Below are positions 17,071-27,700 of a DNA stretch of 64,000 bases, one piece after another. Numbering within the stretch: the first letter of the stretch is position 1; every line of letters begins with the position of its first letter. A program made the translations under genes and the position numbers. The notes below the pieces were generated by a model that made no database searches, was not told where the DNA came from, and was given only the letters and a program-made list of their open reading frames with translations. This DNA comes from Pectobacterium sp. A5351 (GTDB taxonomy: Bacteria; Pseudomonadota; Gammaproteobacteria; Enterobacterales; Enterobacteriaceae): positions 930,001 through 994,000 of the forward strand of contig NZ_CP116477.1 of the NCBI RefSeq assembly GCF_028335745.1, read 5' to 3'.

Positions 17071-19317
17071 ATGCTCACGCGCTTGCGAGAAATTGTCGAA
17101 AACGTTGCGGCAACGGCCCGCCTTAGTGATGCGCTGGACATTCTGGTCAATGAGACCTGTCAGGCTATGGACACGGAAGTCTGTTCCATTTATCTGGCCG
17201 ATCACGATCGCCAATGCTATTACCTGATGGCAACGCGCGGGTTGAAAAAGCCGCGCGGGCGCACGGTTACGCTGGCGTTTGGGCAAGGTATTGTCGGGTT
17301 GGTTGGGCAACGTGCCGAGCCTATTAATCTGGCTGATGCTCGCGCCCATCCCAGTTTCAAATATATCCCCGCGGTGAAAGAGCAGCATTTTCGCTCTTTT
17401 CTTGGCGTTCCCATTATCCACCGTCGCCACCTGCTGGGTGTACTGGTGGTGCAACAGCGCGAACATCGTCAGTTTGATAAAAACGAAGAATCGTTCATGG
17501 TGACGCTGGCCACCCAGATGGCCGCTATTCTCTCTCTTTCGCAGATCAAAACGCTCTTCGGTCAATATCGTCAGACGCGCGTTAAGGCGCTGGTGGCCGC
17601 TCCGGGCGTGGCGATCGCCCCTGGCTGGCAGGATTGTACTCAGCCTTCTCTGGAGCAGGTGTTCCCCGCGTCGAGTCTGGACAGCGAGCGTGAGCGATCC
17701 CGTTTAACGCAGGCGTTGGAAGAAGCAACGGCGGAATTCCGTCGTTTCAGCAAGCGGTTTAGCGCCAGCGCGCAAAAAGAGAGCGCGGCGATTTTCGATT
17801 TGTACTCGCACTTGCTGAATGATGCGCGACTCAAGCGTGAACTCTTTCAGGAAGTGGATGCGGGCAATGCCGCCGAGTGGGCCGTAAAACTGGTGATCGA
17901 ACGTTTTGCCGCGCAGTTCACCAATTTGCAGGATACGTATTTACGCGAACGCGCTGGCGATCTGCGCGCGTTGGGGCAACGACTGCTGTTTCACCTCGAC
18001 GATAACGCGCAAATCATGGGGCAATGGCCTGAGCGCTTTATCCTTGTGGCGGACGAATTAACGGCTACGCTGTTGGCGGAACTGCCGCCGGAGCGGTTGG
18101 CGGGCGTTGTGGTGTACGACGGTGCGGCCAATTCGCATGCGGCGATTTTGGTTCGTGCGATGGGCATTCCGACGCTAGTTGGCGCGGATATTCAGCCCGA
18201 TCTGCTGCATCAGCGCTTGCTGATTATCGACGGCTATCGCGGTGAGCTGTTGGTCGATCCTGAACCCGTGCTGGTACAGGAATACCAGCGCCTGTTGACG
18301 GAAGAAAACGAGCTGACCCGTCTGGCCGAAGGCGAAATGGAACAGCCTGCCGTGCTGAAAAGCGGTGAACGCATTCAGGTCATGCTGAATGCCGGGTTAA
18401 GCGCCGAACACGAAAAGCGTTTCATCAATCAGGTTGATGGCGTGGGTCTGTACCGTACGGAAATCCCTTTTATGCTGCAAAGCGGTTTTCCGTCTGAAGA
18501 TGAACAGATGACGCAATACCAAAGCATGTTGCAGCTTTATCCTACGCGGACGGTGATGCTGCGCACGCTGGATATCGGCGCCGATAAGCCGCTGCCTTAC
18601 CTTCCCATTAGCGAAGAGAACCCGTGCCTTGGCTGGCGCGGTATTCGGATTACGCTCGATCAGCCTGAAATCTTTCTGATTCAGGTGCGCGCCATGCTGC
18701 GGGCTAACGCGCACAGTGGCAATCTCAGCATTCTGTTGCCGATGATCAGCAGTCTGGATGAAATCAGTGAAGCGCGTCGCCTGATCGATCAGGCGGCGGG
18801 CGAGGTCGAAGAATTACTGGGCTTCCCGCAGCCAAAACCGCGGATCGGCATCATGATCGAAGTCCCATCGATGCTGTTCCTGCTTCCTCATCTGGCTTCC
18901 CGCATCGATTTTGTTTCAGTTGGCACCAACGATCTGACGCAGTACCTGCTGGCGGTCGATCGTAATAACGCCCACGTGGCATCGCTTTATGACAGTTTGC
19001 ACCCTTCCATGTTGCAGGCGTTGAACATGATCGCTGTCGAATGCGAGCGGTATAACATTCCGCTTTCCGTGTGCGGTGAAATGGCGGGAGAAGCGCTCGG
19101 TGCACTGCTGTTAACAGGGCTGGGTTATCGCTCGCTCAGTATGAACGGGCGCAGCGTTGCGCGAATTAAATATCTGCTGCGCCAGATTACGCTGGCTGAG
19201 TCGCAGGCGTTAGTACAGCAATTGCTGGGCGCGCAAAGCGCGACGGAAGTCCGGCAGTGGGCGGCAATTTTCATGGAAGAGCGCGGGCTGGGCGGCTTGA
19301 TTCGCGGCGGGCGCTAA
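17071..19317 (+). CDS. ptsP: Phosphoenolpyruvate-protein phosphotransferase PtsP (EI-Ntr)
   Basis: This is the first enzyme of the nitrogen-related PTS, passing phosphate from PEP to NPr (PtsO) and then to PtsN. The 748-aa protein has an N-terminal GAF domain (~1-160), a phospho-histidine domain with His356 in GAANSHAAILVRAMG, and a PEP-binding TIM barrel (IGLYRTEIPFML, IMIEVPSM, SVGTNDLTQY, and CGE with the catalytic Cys near the end). Length equals E. coli PtsP (748 aa). It is probably co-transcribed with rppH. Confidence 0.97.
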   Translation: MLTRLREIVENVAATARLSDALDILVNETCQAMDTEVCSIYLADHDRQCYYLMATRGLKKPRGRTVTLAFGQGIVGLVGQRAEPINLADARAHPSFKYIPAVKEQHFRSFLGVPIIHRRHLLGVLVVQQREHRQFDKNEESFMVTLATQMAAILSLSQIKTLFGQYRQTRVKALVAAPGVAIAPGWQDCTQPSLEQVFPASSLDSERERSRLTQALEEATAEFRRFSKRFSASAQKESAAIFDLYSHLLNDARLKRELFQEVDAGNAAEWAVKLVIERFAAQFTNLQDTYLRERAGDLRALGQRLLFHLDDNAQIMGQWPERFILVADELTATLLAELPPERLAGVVVYDGAANSHAAILVRAMGIPTLVGADIQPDLLHQRLLIIDGYRGELLVDPEPVLVQEYQRLLTEENELTRLAEGEMEQPAVLKSGERIQVMLNAGLSAEHEKRFINQVDGVGLYRTEIPFMLQSGFPSEDEQMTQYQSMLQLYPTRTVMLRTLDIGADKPLPYLPISEENPCLGWRGIRITLDQPEIFLIQVRAMLRANAHSGNLSILLPMISSLDEISEARRLIDQAAGEVEELLGFPQPKPRIGIMIEVPSMLFLLPHLASRIDFVSVGTNDLTQYLLAVDRNNAHVASLYDSLHPSMLQALNMIAVECERYNIPLSVCGEMAGEALGALLLTGLGYRSLSMNGRSVARIKYLLRQITLAESQALVQQLLGAQSATEVRQWAAIFMEERGLGGLIRGGR

Positions 19318-19546
19318 TTTGTAGCGGCGGTGCGATATTGACGAGTACATCGACAGTTAATTGCGAGTAAATGTTTAGTAGCGACTCAATGTTTTACAGA
19401 ACTTTTCCCCGACGCAAGCAACGAGCGTGGGCGCATATGCTATGATTCGCCACCGCGGTTCGCAGGAACGGATTCATTCTCCTGCCTTTTGCCTATCAAT
19501 GACGATCCCGAAAGCAGGGATAACACAATAAAATATGTGGTGAATG

Positions 19547-20413
19547 ATGACGACAAGCTATCTGGTGTTTCCTCAGTTTGACCCAGTGATTTTCTCTATT
19601 GGCCCGTTGGCGCTGCACTGGTATGGGCTGATGTATCTGGTGGGTTTTGTATTTGCCATGTGGTTAGCGGTGCGTCGGGCGAATAAACCGGGTAGCGGTT
19701 GGACCAAGGATGAAGTCGAAAACCTGCTGTATATGGGGTTCCTTGGGGTTTTCGTCGGCGGGCGTCTGGGCTATGTTCTGTTTTATGCCTTCCCGTCATT
19801 TCTTGAAAATCCGCTCTATCTTTTCAAAGTCTGGGATGGCGGTATGTCGTTCCACGGTGGCTTAATGGGCGTGATTTGCGTCATGCTATGGTTCGCGCAT
19901 CGAACCAAACGCCATTTCTTCCAGGTCGCTGATTTTATTGCTCCCCTGATTCCTTTTGGGCTGGGGGCTGGCCGTTTGGGCAACTTCATTAACGGTGAAC
20001 TGTGGGGACGCGTGACGACGGATACGCCGTGGGCCATGCTGTTTCCAGGCTCGCGCAGCGAAGATATGATGCTGGCCGTCAGCAACCCGCAGTGGCAGAC
20101 GATTTTTAATCAGTATGGCATGCTGCCGCGTCATCCTTCCCAACTTTATCAAATGATGCTGGAAGGTGTGGCGCTATTTATCATCCTGAATCTCTTTATT
20201 CGTAAATCTCGGCCGATGGGCAGCGTCTCAGGGCTTTTCCTGATCGGTTACGGTTCGTTCCGAATTATTACCGAATTCTTCCGCCAGCCAGATGCGCAGT
20301 TGGGGCTGTTCGGCGATCTGTTCAGCATGGGGCAAATCCTGTCGCTGCCAATGGTGATCGCCGGTATTCTGATGATGGTCTGGGCCTATCGCCGTCAGCC
20401 TGCGCAGCAATAA
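19547..20413 (+). CDS. lgt: Phosphatidylglycerol-prolipoprotein diacylglyceryl transferase Lgt
   Basis: Lgt attaches diacylglycerol to the lipobox cysteine of prolipoproteins. The 288-aa membrane protein has about seven hydrophobic segments and the Lgt signature [16 protein letters not shown]. Starting at ATG 19547 places His103 and Arg143 at the E. coli numbering; ATG 19544 is an alternative but sits directly against the GGTGA Shine-Dalgarno. It is preceded by a 229-bp gap after ptsP containing a TATGAT hexamer at 19441, and followed by thyA. Confidence 0.96.
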   Translation: MTTSYLVFPQFDPVIFSIGPLALHWYGLMYLVGFVFAMWLAVRRANKPGSGWTKDEVENLLYMGFLGVFVGGRLGYVLFYAFPSFLENPLYLFKVWDGGMSFHGGLMGVICVMLWFAHRTKRHFFQVADFIAPLIPFGLGAGRLGNFINGELWGRVTTDTPWAMLFPGSRSEDMMLAVSNPQWQTIFNQYGMLPRHPSQLYQMMLEGVALFIILNLFIRKSRPMGSVSGLFLIGYGSFRIITEFFRQPDAQLGLFGDLFSMGQILSLPMVIAGILMMVWAYRRQPAQQ

Positions 20414-20448
20414 TCCGCCGTCCTTTTTTAATTTTGTGGTGAGGTAGT

Positions 20449-21243
20449 ATGAAACAGTATCTGGATCTGATGAAAAAAGTGCTTGAAGAGGGCACGCCGA
20501 AAGCCGACCGTACCGGCACGGGCACGCGTTCTATTTTCGGCCATCAGATGCGTTTCAACTTGCAGGACGGCTTCCCGCTGGTTACCACTAAAAAATGCCA
20601 CCTGCGTTCGATTATTCATGAACTGCTCTGGTTCCTGAACGGCGATACCAATGTTGCCTATCTGCATGAAAACAAAGTCAGTATTTGGGATGAATGGGCA
20701 GATGAAAACGGCGATTTGGGGCCGGTTTACGGTAGGCAGTGGCGTTCGTGGGGAGCCGCAGACGGCCGTCAGATCGACCAGTTGAAGAATGTCCTGACCC
20801 AGTTGAGACAGGATCCCGATTCCCGCCGTATTATCGTGTCTGCCTGGAACGTGGGTGAACTGGACAAAATGGCGCTGGCACCGTGCCACGCGTTTTTCCA
20901 GTTCTACGTGGCGGATGGCAAACTCTCTTGCCAGCTTTATCAGCGCTCGTGCGATATCTTCCTCGGTCTGCCGTTCAATATCGCCAGCTACGCGCTGCTG
21001 GTACATATGGTGGCGCAACAGTGTGATTTGGACGTCGGCGATTTTGTCTGGACTGGCGGCGATACGCATTTGTACAACAACCATCTGGAACAGACGCACT
21101 TACAGTTGGGCCGTGAACCGCGCGCGCTGCCTAAACTGGTGATCAAGCGTCGTCCGGATACGCTGTTCGACTACCGCTTCGAGGACTTTGACATCGAGGG
21201 ATACGACCCGCATCCCGCCATCAAAGCACCGGTTGCGATCTAA
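20449..21243 (+). CDS. thyA: Thymidylate synthase ThyA
   Basis: ThyA converts dUMP to dTMP using methylene-tetrahydrofolate. It is 264 aa, identical in length to E. coli ThyA, with the catalytic Cys146 in [12 protein letters not shown] and the dUMP-binding segment [19 protein letters not shown]. It lies 35 bp after lgt with a good Shine-Dalgarno (GTGAGG). An intrinsic terminator follows. Confidence 0.98.
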   Translation: MKQYLDLMKKVLEEGTPKADRTGTGTRSIFGHQMRFNLQDGFPLVTTKKCHLRSIIHELLWFLNGDTNVAYLHENKVSIWDEWADENGDLGPVYGRQWRSWGAADGRQIDQLKNVLTQLRQDPDSRRIIVSAWNVGELDKMALAPCHAFFQFYVADGKLSCQLYQRSCDIFLGLPFNIASYALLVHMVAQQCDLDVGDFVWTGGDTHLYNNHLEQTHLQLGREPRALPKLVIKRRPDTLFDYRFEDFDIEGYDPHPAIKAPVAI

Positions 21244-21263
21244 AACTTCCCCACATTTTTCAG

Positions 21264-21286
21264 GGCCGCGTCATGCGGCCTTTTTT
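21264..21286 (+). terminator. Intrinsic terminator after thyA
   Basis: GGCCGC-GTCAT-GCGGCC followed by six Ts, 20 bp after the thyA stop. Confidence 0.92.
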
Positions 21287-21432
21287 GTTTCTCTTCGTGC
21301 AACGGACCTACCGCTTCCTGAACCTACTGTGTGTGAAAATTAATCGTTTCGAATATTGCGATTTTCGTTTATTTCGATTAATGTTGATTTTAACGATGTT
21401 AGCTCTTGGATCTGATATCGCTACTCTGAAAT

Positions 21433-21456
21433 TTACGAACTTACGAACTTACGAAA
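21433..21456. promoter_or_regulatory. Triple 8-bp direct repeat upstream of the antitoxin gene
   Basis: Three tandem 8-mers (TTACGAAC, TTACGAAC, TTACGAAA) end 21 bp before the antitoxin ATG. Several TTCG/CGAA motifs lie further upstream (21340-21382). Such iterons are a plausible operator for autoregulation by the HTH protein; this is inference. Confidence 0.4.
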
Positions 21457-21477
21457 CGAAGAACGCTGGAATACTTG

Positions 21478-21939
21478 ATGAAAAATACTCCTCTAAATAG
21501 TTTGAGCCTTCCGGCTCCAAAAGAAATGGAGGCCGCTATTCGTGGACAAAGGCAGCTTGCAACCTACCTGTCTACGAAGCTGGAAACACAGGAAATATCG
21601 ATTCAGGATGCACAAGACATTGCCCAGAAGATCGAGCTGCCTACCTCGGCACTTACGCTTTTGATGAGCATCCTTGGCGAACTGGCGGCGGGTAATGCTG
21701 TCCAGATTGTCCCCGTGCAGGCTGAGTTAACGACACAAGAAGCGGCAAATATTCTGAATGTTTCACGGCCACATATGGTGAAGCTTTTGGAGGGAGGCCA
21801 TCTTCCTTTCCATAAAACAGGTCGTCATCGCCGCGTGCTTTTTGCTGATTTGATGCAATACAAAGAACAGCGTGAAAATGAAAGTATGCAAGCCATGCAG
21901 GAGTTGACAGACCGAAGTCAGGAACTCGGGTTTTACTAA
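21478..21939 (+). CDS. Helix-turn-helix (excisionase-type) antitoxin
   Basis: This 153-aa protein has an all-helical N-terminal half (residues ~15-75) and a C-terminal MerR/excisionase-like HTH (~83-130; LTTQEAANILNVSRPHMVKLLEGG, then FHKTGRHRRVLFADLMQYK). Immediate overlap with a PIN-domain gene marks it as the DNA-binding antitoxin of a type II toxin-antitoxin pair. ATG 21478 is used; the in-frame TTG at 21475 adds only one residue. The pair is inserted between thyA and ppdA, which are neighbours in E. coli, suggesting horizontal gain. I give no gene symbol. Confidence 0.82.
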   Translation: MKNTPLNSLSLPAPKEMEAAIRGQRQLATYLSTKLETQEISIQDAQDIAQKIELPTSALTLLMSILGELAAGNAVQIVPVQAELTTQEAANILNVSRPHMVKLLEGGHLPFHKTGRHRRVLFADLMQYKEQRENESMQAMQELTDRSQELGFY

Positions 21940-22514
21940 TGAATCACTCCCCCTATCCCGTGGTACTTGATGCGTGTGTCATTTATCCATCTCTGCTACG
22001 GGATTTGCTCATGCATCTTGGTTTAACAGGGCTATATCAGCCAAAATGGACGGCACTAATTCAGGAAGAGTGGCAGCGAAATTTGTTGCTAAATAATGCG
22101 GACGTAACGATGGATAAGCTCAGGAACATTGAGCATTTGATGAATAAGGCATTACCCGATGCCAATGTGACTGGATTCGAGCAACTTATCCCTGCTCTGG
22201 TTTTACCTGATGCGGATGATCGACATGTATTGGCAGCGGCGATACGCGCTAATGCAGAAGTCATCGTCACTGCGAATCTGAAAGACTTTCCTGCAACGGC
22301 ACTTTTGGAATTTGGAGTGGAAGCCATGCATCCAGACGAATTCATTGCCGATTTATTTGATCTCAATTCTGCTCTGGTGCTTAAAGCGGTTCGCACTTCG
22401 CGCACTGCCTTCAGAAAGCCTCCGTTTGATGTAGACGAATATCTGGATTGTCTCCTGCGTCAGGGGCTACCAATGACGGTAAAAGAACTGGATGCGTATC
22501 GATCACTGATTTAA
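21939..22514 (+). CDS. PIN-domain ribonuclease toxin
   Basis: This 191-aa PIN-domain protein carries the acidic triad expected for a Mg-dependent RNase: Asp11 (VVLDACVIYP), Glu43/44 (IQEEW), Asp91/93/94 (LPDADDRHVLAAA) and Asp116 (TANLKDFPA). A C-terminal extension (~135-191) resembles that of larger PIN toxins paired with HTH antitoxins. The ATG overlaps the antitoxin stop by one base. The target RNA is unknown. All catalytic positions look intact, so it is probably functional. Confidence 0.85.
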   Translation: MNHSPYPVVLDACVIYPSLLRDLLMHLGLTGLYQPKWTALIQEEWQRNLLLNNADVTMDKLRNIEHLMNKALPDANVTGFEQLIPALVLPDADDRHVLAAAIRANAEVIVTANLKDFPATALLEFGVEAMHPDEFIADLFDLNSALVLKAVRTSRTAFRKPPFDVDEYLDCLLRQGLPMTVKELDAYRSLI

Positions 22515-22530
22515 CGACCTACCCTACCAG

Positions 22531-22564
22531 ACGGCGTCTTCGATACAGGCAGGCGCCGTTTTTT
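22531..22564 (+). terminator. Terminator after the PIN toxin gene
   Basis: ACGGCG pairs with CGCCGT across an 17-nt loop, followed by six Ts, 17 bp after the toxin stop. The long loop makes it only moderately convincing. Confidence 0.6.
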
Positions 22565-22693
22565 CATTGTACTTTCCCCACCTCCCCGCACGTTTTTTCT
22601 GTTGTTACATCGTTGCAGTAAAACATTGAGAGCCGCCGCGTATAACGCCGTTAACACGCTGTTTTTGCTGATAAGACTCACTATCCTGACGTC

Positions 22694-23197
22694 ATGAAAA
22701 CAGGGAATCGACAACCTCGGGGGTTTACCTTGCTTGAATTATTGGTGGTGCTGACGCTCGTAGCGCTGATGGCGGGCGGCGGCCTGCATGGCTGGATTCA
22801 GTATCAGCAGGCCATTCGTCTGGAGCAGAGTGCGCAGCAACTGCTGGACTTTTTGAGTCGGGCTCAGGCGAATGCCTACTGGCATAACGAAACCCGGACG
22901 GTGAGGCTCATATCGCAGGGGGAGTTATGGTGCATGATGGCGGGCCAGAATGAAAAACAGGCAGAGGAGATATGCCGTGAGAACCATTCGGGACAGTTCG
23001 TACGTCGTACGCAGGATATCGTGTTGGCAAAGTCCACCAGCAACGTATTTACGTTTTTTGGCTTGCGTAACGCCGCTCAGGCTGGACACATCTCGCTGTC
23101 GAACGCTGCGGGGCAGTTGCGTCTCATCATCTCGGTGAGGGGACGCATGCGACTGTGCAGCGAATCGCAAGCTGTTCTGGCGATTCCCCTATGCTGA
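22694..23197 (+). CDS. ppdA: Prepilin-type protein PpdA
   Basis: This 167-aa type II pseudopilin has a short basic leader MKTGNRQPRG, prepilin-peptidase cleavage before FTLLELLVVLTLVALMAGG, and a hydrophobic helix. The family is FimT/GspH-like. It is the first of four overlapping genes (ppdA-ppdB-ygdB-ppdC) that lie ahead of recC in E. coli as well. Function is likely assembly of a minor pilus, not established. Confidence 0.88.
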   Translation: MKTGNRQPRGFTLLELLVVLTLVALMAGGGLHGWIQYQQAIRLEQSAQQLLDFLSRAQANAYWHNETRTVRLISQGELWCMMAGQNEKQAEEICRENHSGQFVRRTQDIVLAKSTSNVFTFFGLRNAAQAGHISLSNAAGQLRLIISVRGRMRLCSESQAVLAIPLC

Positions 23198-23226
23198 AAC
23201 AGATCGTATTGAGGGACACGGTATTG

Positions 23227-23817
23227 ATGCAGGTGAATCGGAGGTGTAAACAGCGTGGTTTCACTCTGTCGGAGATCCTGTTAGCGCTGAGTTTAGGCAG
23301 CCTGATTATGCTGTCGGCGGCGCAACTATACCCTTTGTTGCGTGGTCAAAGTCAGGACAGTGCACAGCTTTTCCGGCTGGAGCAACTGTTTAGTCAGGTC
23401 GCGATGGGGATTGAGAAAGACATCCGACGGGCGGGCTTTTGTGCTGGAACCTGCCAGGGAAAGGCGATCAGTATCGGAAACTATCCGGGAGAGGCGGAAA
23501 ATAGCTGCCTGAATGTCTCTTACGATCTGAACCGGAATGGCATTTGGGATGGCGGAGAGCAACAGGATGCCGAGTCTTTTGGCTATCGTCTACGCGGTCG
23601 ATCGTTGGAAATTCAAAGTGGGGCGCACAATTGTCAGGGTGACCGATGGGAGAAACTGTTTGATCCGCAGGAGGTCGTACTTACGCTGTTCCGGTTACAG
23701 CGTTTGACTGCGCAAAATGATGTGGCGCTGTATGAATTGCAACTGGCGGGATACTGGGCCAAACGCCCTGCCGTTAAGCAACATATTTCCCGCCTGATAC
23801 TGGGGCGTAACCCATGA
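23227..23817 (+). CDS. ppdB: Prepilin-type protein PpdB
   Basis: This 196-aa pseudopilin (PilW-like) has leader MQVNRRCKQRG then FTLSEILLALSLGSLIML. It contains several cysteines (GFCAGTC, NCQG) as E. coli PpdB does. The ATG at 23227 follows GAGGG at 23211-23215 and gives a normal 11-residue leader; frames starting at 23155 or 23191 would give abnormally long leaders overlapping ppdA. It overlaps ygdB by four bases. Confidence 0.85.
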   Translation: MQVNRRCKQRGFTLSEILLALSLGSLIMLSAAQLYPLLRGQSQDSAQLFRLEQLFSQVAMGIEKDIRRAGFCAGTCQGKAISIGNYPGEAENSCLNVSYDLNRNGIWDGGEQQDAESFGYRLRGRSLEIQSGAHNCQGDRWEKLFDPQEVVLTLFRLQRLTAQNDVALYELQLAGYWAKRPAVKQHISRLILGRNP

Positions 23818-24269
23818 AGAAAGGATGGCAAACGGGAAGTGGAACACTGCCTATGGTACTGCTGATCGCCGTTGTTGGCCTGCTGTTGATGTCAGGTTTG
23901 CAACGTCAGCTTGAGACTGCCATTCAGGTGGGAAACGATGAGCGGCATTATCTGCGCGCTTTCAATCAAGCATTGTCCTCGTTGAACTGGGGAAAGGGGC
24001 AGCGTTGGAATGCGCTAACGGAAAGCTGGCAGTGTCAGAAATTGTCGGCGGAACAGCTTGTGGTGTGCCTGCGTGCGGCTTCGGATGGGAGGCAGGGGTT
24101 ACTGCGTGGTGAAGGCACGCTCCCCGGTTCGGTGCGATCGTTGACGCTGTACCAGCGGGTGTCATTTTTGGCGCTGTCATCGGGGCAGAACGCTATTCAA
24201 CCAGTGGGTAACGGCTGGCTGGATTTTTGCCCTGATAAGGATGTGACACGCTGTGATGCAAGGGAATAG
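23814..24269 (+). CDS. ygdB: YgdB family protein (DUF2509), pseudopilin cluster
   Basis: This 151-aa protein has an N-terminal hydrophobic segment (LPMVLLIAVVGLLLMSGL, residues ~12-29) resembling a PilX/GspK-type minor pseudopilin but without a canonical prepilin site (SGTLPMV instead of GFTLxE). Three or four cysteines lie in the C-terminal half. Position between ppdB and ppdC matches E. coli ygdB. Function unknown. Confidence 0.82.
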   Translation: MKKGWQTGSGTLPMVLLIAVVGLLLMSGLQRQLETAIQVGNDERHYLRAFNQALSSLNWGKGQRWNALTESWQCQKLSAEQLVVCLRAASDGRQGLLRGEGTLPGSVRSLTLYQRVSFLALSSGQNAIQPVGNGWLDFCPDKDVTRCDARE

Positions 24270-24273
24270 CGTA

Positions 24274-24651
24274 GTGAACAAGGGATATGTGAATCATCAA
24301 TCGGGTTTTAGCCTGCCGGAGACGTTGGTGGCGGCGCTGCTGTTTGCCGTGTCGCTGATGGGATTATTGCAATATCACCAGATATTACAGCAATCATTTC
24401 AGCATCAGTGGCAGCAGCGTCAGGCCTGGCGGTTTGCGATACAGCAGTTGGAAGCCTATGAAGCAGGCGTACCGTATCATCCGTTTGCTCTTGATAATGC
24501 GGCATCCCTGTCGAGTAAACACTGGCAGTTTAGTGTGTCGGAGCAGTTACAGAGTCCAGAATGCCGTCAGGTAACGGCAAGAGTCATGACGCCACGCCGC
24601 TATCAGGCTACACTAAACCGTTGGTTTTGTCGGTCATCGCTTGTTCAATAG
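24274..24651 (+). CDS. ppdC: Prepilin-type protein PpdC
   Basis: This 125-aa pseudopilin has leader MNKGYVNHQSG then FSLPETLVAALLFAVSLMGLL, an N-terminal methylation-type motif with Glu at +5. The GTG at 24274 has AGGGA (24261-24265) at ideal spacing; GTG 24253 or ATG 24256 are possible but lie inside ygdB with poor ribosome sites. It is the last gene of the cluster before recC. Confidence 0.82.
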   Translation: MNKGYVNHQSGFSLPETLVAALLFAVSLMGLLQYHQILQQSFQHQWQQRQAWRFAIQQLEAYEAGVPYHPFALDNAASLSSKHWQFSVSEQLQSPECRQVTARVMTPRRYQATLNRWFCRSSLVQ

Positions 24652-24707
24652 GCCTGTTTAAGTAAACTTTGAGTTATCAATCGTAAGCCGCGGTAGCAGG
24701 AGCCAGA

Positions 24708-27700
24708 ATGTTTAGAATCTATCACTCCAATCAGTTGGATATCCTGAAAAGACTGATGGTTGAGTTGATAAAACGTCAGCCGCTTGCCGATCCCTTCCAG
24801 CAGGAAGTGATTTTGGTGCAAAGTCCGGGGATGGCGCAGTGGTTGCAAATTGAACTGGCTGGGCACTTCGGTATTGCTGCCAATATTCAATTCCCGCTGC
24901 CCGGTGTTTTTTTATGGAATATGTGTCGCCACGTGCTGCCGGATATTCCAAAAGAAAGCGCCTTCAGCAAGGATGCAATGACGTGGAAACTCATGCACTT
25001 GTTGCCCGATTTATTATCACAGCCTGATTTTGCGGTGCTGAATCACTATCTGCAAGATGATGATAACCAGCGAAAACTGCATCAGCTTGCCGGGCGCGTG
25101 GCGGATCTTTTCGATCAATACCTGATTTATCGCCCTGAGTGGATCAAAGCCTGGCAAGAGGGAAAACAGGTTGACGATCTCGGCGGTAACCAGTTGTGGC
25201 AATCGGCGCTGTGGCGTGCGCTGGTGGATTACACGCGTGGGCTGGCGCAGCCCGAATGGCATCATGCGATTCTGTATCAACGTTTTATTACTGCGTTAGA
25301 GCAGGCAAAAACGTGCCCGCATGACCTGCCGCCGCGCGTTTTTATCTGCGGCATTTCGGCGTTACCCCCGATCTATTTACAGGCGTTGAACGCGCTGGCG
25401 CGACATATTGACGTGCACCTGCTCTTTACCAACCCTTGTCGCCATTACTGGAGTGACATTCAGGACTATAAGTTTCTGGCGAAGCTAAAAGCCCGCAGCC
25501 GTCGCTTACATCGATTTGACGGCGACTCTGCTGATGAAACTCGCCCGCTCTTTCGCGATCCCTCACAGGCAGAAACGCTGTTCAACGATGATGGTAAACA
25601 GTCGATTAATAATCCGTTGCTGGCATCGTGGGGAAAGCTGGGGCGCGATAACCTTTATCTGCTGGCTGAGCTGGATAACGTGCAGGAGATCGACGCCTTT
25701 GTTGAGTCTGATGGCGAAAATCTGCTGCAAACCTTACAGCGTGATATTCTTGAGCTGGAAGACCACGCTGTAGTGGCTGTCAGCCACGAAACACAGAACT
25801 CGAGCACGCAAAAACGCCTGCTGGCACTCGACGATCGTTCGGTCGATTTTCACGCCTGTCATAGTCCGCAGCGTGAGGTGGAAGTGCTTCACGATCGACT
25901 GCTGTCCATGATGGCAGACGATCCTGAGCTGATGCCGCGTGACATCATTGTGATGATGGCGGATATTGACAGCTATACGCCATTTATTCAGGCGGTATTT
26001 GGCAATGCGCCGGATAACCGCTATCTGCCTTTTGCCATCTCCGATCAGCGTGCGCGGCATGCGCACCCCGCCTTGCAGGCGGTAATCAGCCTGCTGGATT
26101 TACCGACAAGTCGTTTTACGGCGGAACAGGTTTTGGCATTGCTTGAAGTGCCCGCGTTGGCTGCCCGTTTCGGTATTCAGGAAGAAGGATTACGGCGTCT
26201 GCGCCTGTGGGTGGTAGAGTCTGGTGTACGCTGGGGATTGGATGACGACAATGTGCGCGATCTCATGCTGCCGCCGACGGGCCAACATACGTGGCGTTTT
26301 GGCCTGACGAGAATGCTGCTGGGCTATGCGATGGACAGCCAGGTTGGCGACTGGCAGGGCGTGCTGCCTTACGATGAATCCAGCGGATTGATTGCGGAAT
26401 TGGCCGGTCAATTGGCCGAACTGCTGATGCAGATCCACCAATGGCGTCAGCGCCTGTCTCAGCCGCGCGTGCTGGTTGACTGGTTACCGCTATGCCGAGA
26501 GCTGATTGAAATCTTCTTTGACGCGGATAGTGAGACTGAAGCGGCGTTGGCATTGGTTGAAAAACAGTGGCAGTACGTGATTGGCATGGGGGCGATGGCG
26601 CATTATCCACAACAAGTGCCGATCTCCCGGTTACGTGATGAACTGTCGCGGCGCCTCGATCAGGAACGGCTCAGCCAGCGTTTTCTGGCCGGTGCGATCA
26701 ACTTTTGCACGCTGATGCCAATGCGCTCCATTCCCTTTAAGGTCGTATGTTTGCTGGGAATGAACGATGGTGTCTATCCCCGAACGCTGCCGCCGCTCGG
26801 GTTCGATCTAATGGGGCGGAAGATCAAGCGCGGCGATCGTAGCCGACGTGACGATGACCGCTATCTGTTTCTGGAGGCGCTTCTGTCGGCGCAGCACAAA
26901 CTTTATATCAGCCATATCGGGCGCTCGATTCAGGATAATACGCGTCGCTATCCTTCCGTATTGGTGAGCGAACTGACGGAGTATATCGCCCAAAGTTACG
27001 TTCTGCCGGGCGATGAGGCGCTGGATATTGATAGCAGCGCTGAGCGGGTGGTGAAGCACCTCTGCCGTGAACATAGCCGTATGCCTTTCGATGCGGATAA
27101 CTTCCTGTCGGCACCGCAGCCATTGAGCTTTGCGACAGAGTGGCTGGCGGCGGCGAACCGAAAAGGGGAAGCCCAGCCTGATTTCGATCGTGAAGCGTTG
27201 TCCGAAAGAACAACGGATAGAGATGTCAGCCTGGACGATCTGAAACGGTTTTATCGTCACCCGGTGCGAGCCTTTTTTCAACTGCGGCTTGGTGTGAGTT
27301 TCATGCTGCACAGCGATGAACTGCTGGATGAAGAGCCCTTTGTCGTTGATAGCCTTAACCGCTATCAATTGAACAGCGAGTTGCTTAACACGTTGATTAA
27401 TGATGGTGATACGGAAAAACTGTATCGCCGTGCCAGAGCGGCGGGTGAGCTTCCCTATGGCGCGTTCGGTGAAATTTACTGGCAGGAACAACAGCAGGAT
27501 ATGGCGCAGTTGGCAGCGCGCGTGCGTGATGAGTTAATGCCCTCGCTGTTGGTGAGCCGGGAAGTGGATATCCTCCTTAACGGTGTGCGCATCAGCGGCT
27601 GGCTGAATCAGGTGCAGCCGGATGGTTTGCTACGCTGGCGTCCCGGCACGCTTTCCATGAAGGATGGCATGACGCTGTGGCTGGAACACTTGGCCTACTG

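Noticed and set aside
21273-21500. 75-aa plus-strand frame after thyA
   Set aside because: Begins within the thyA terminator and covers the antitoxin promoter region; no homology.
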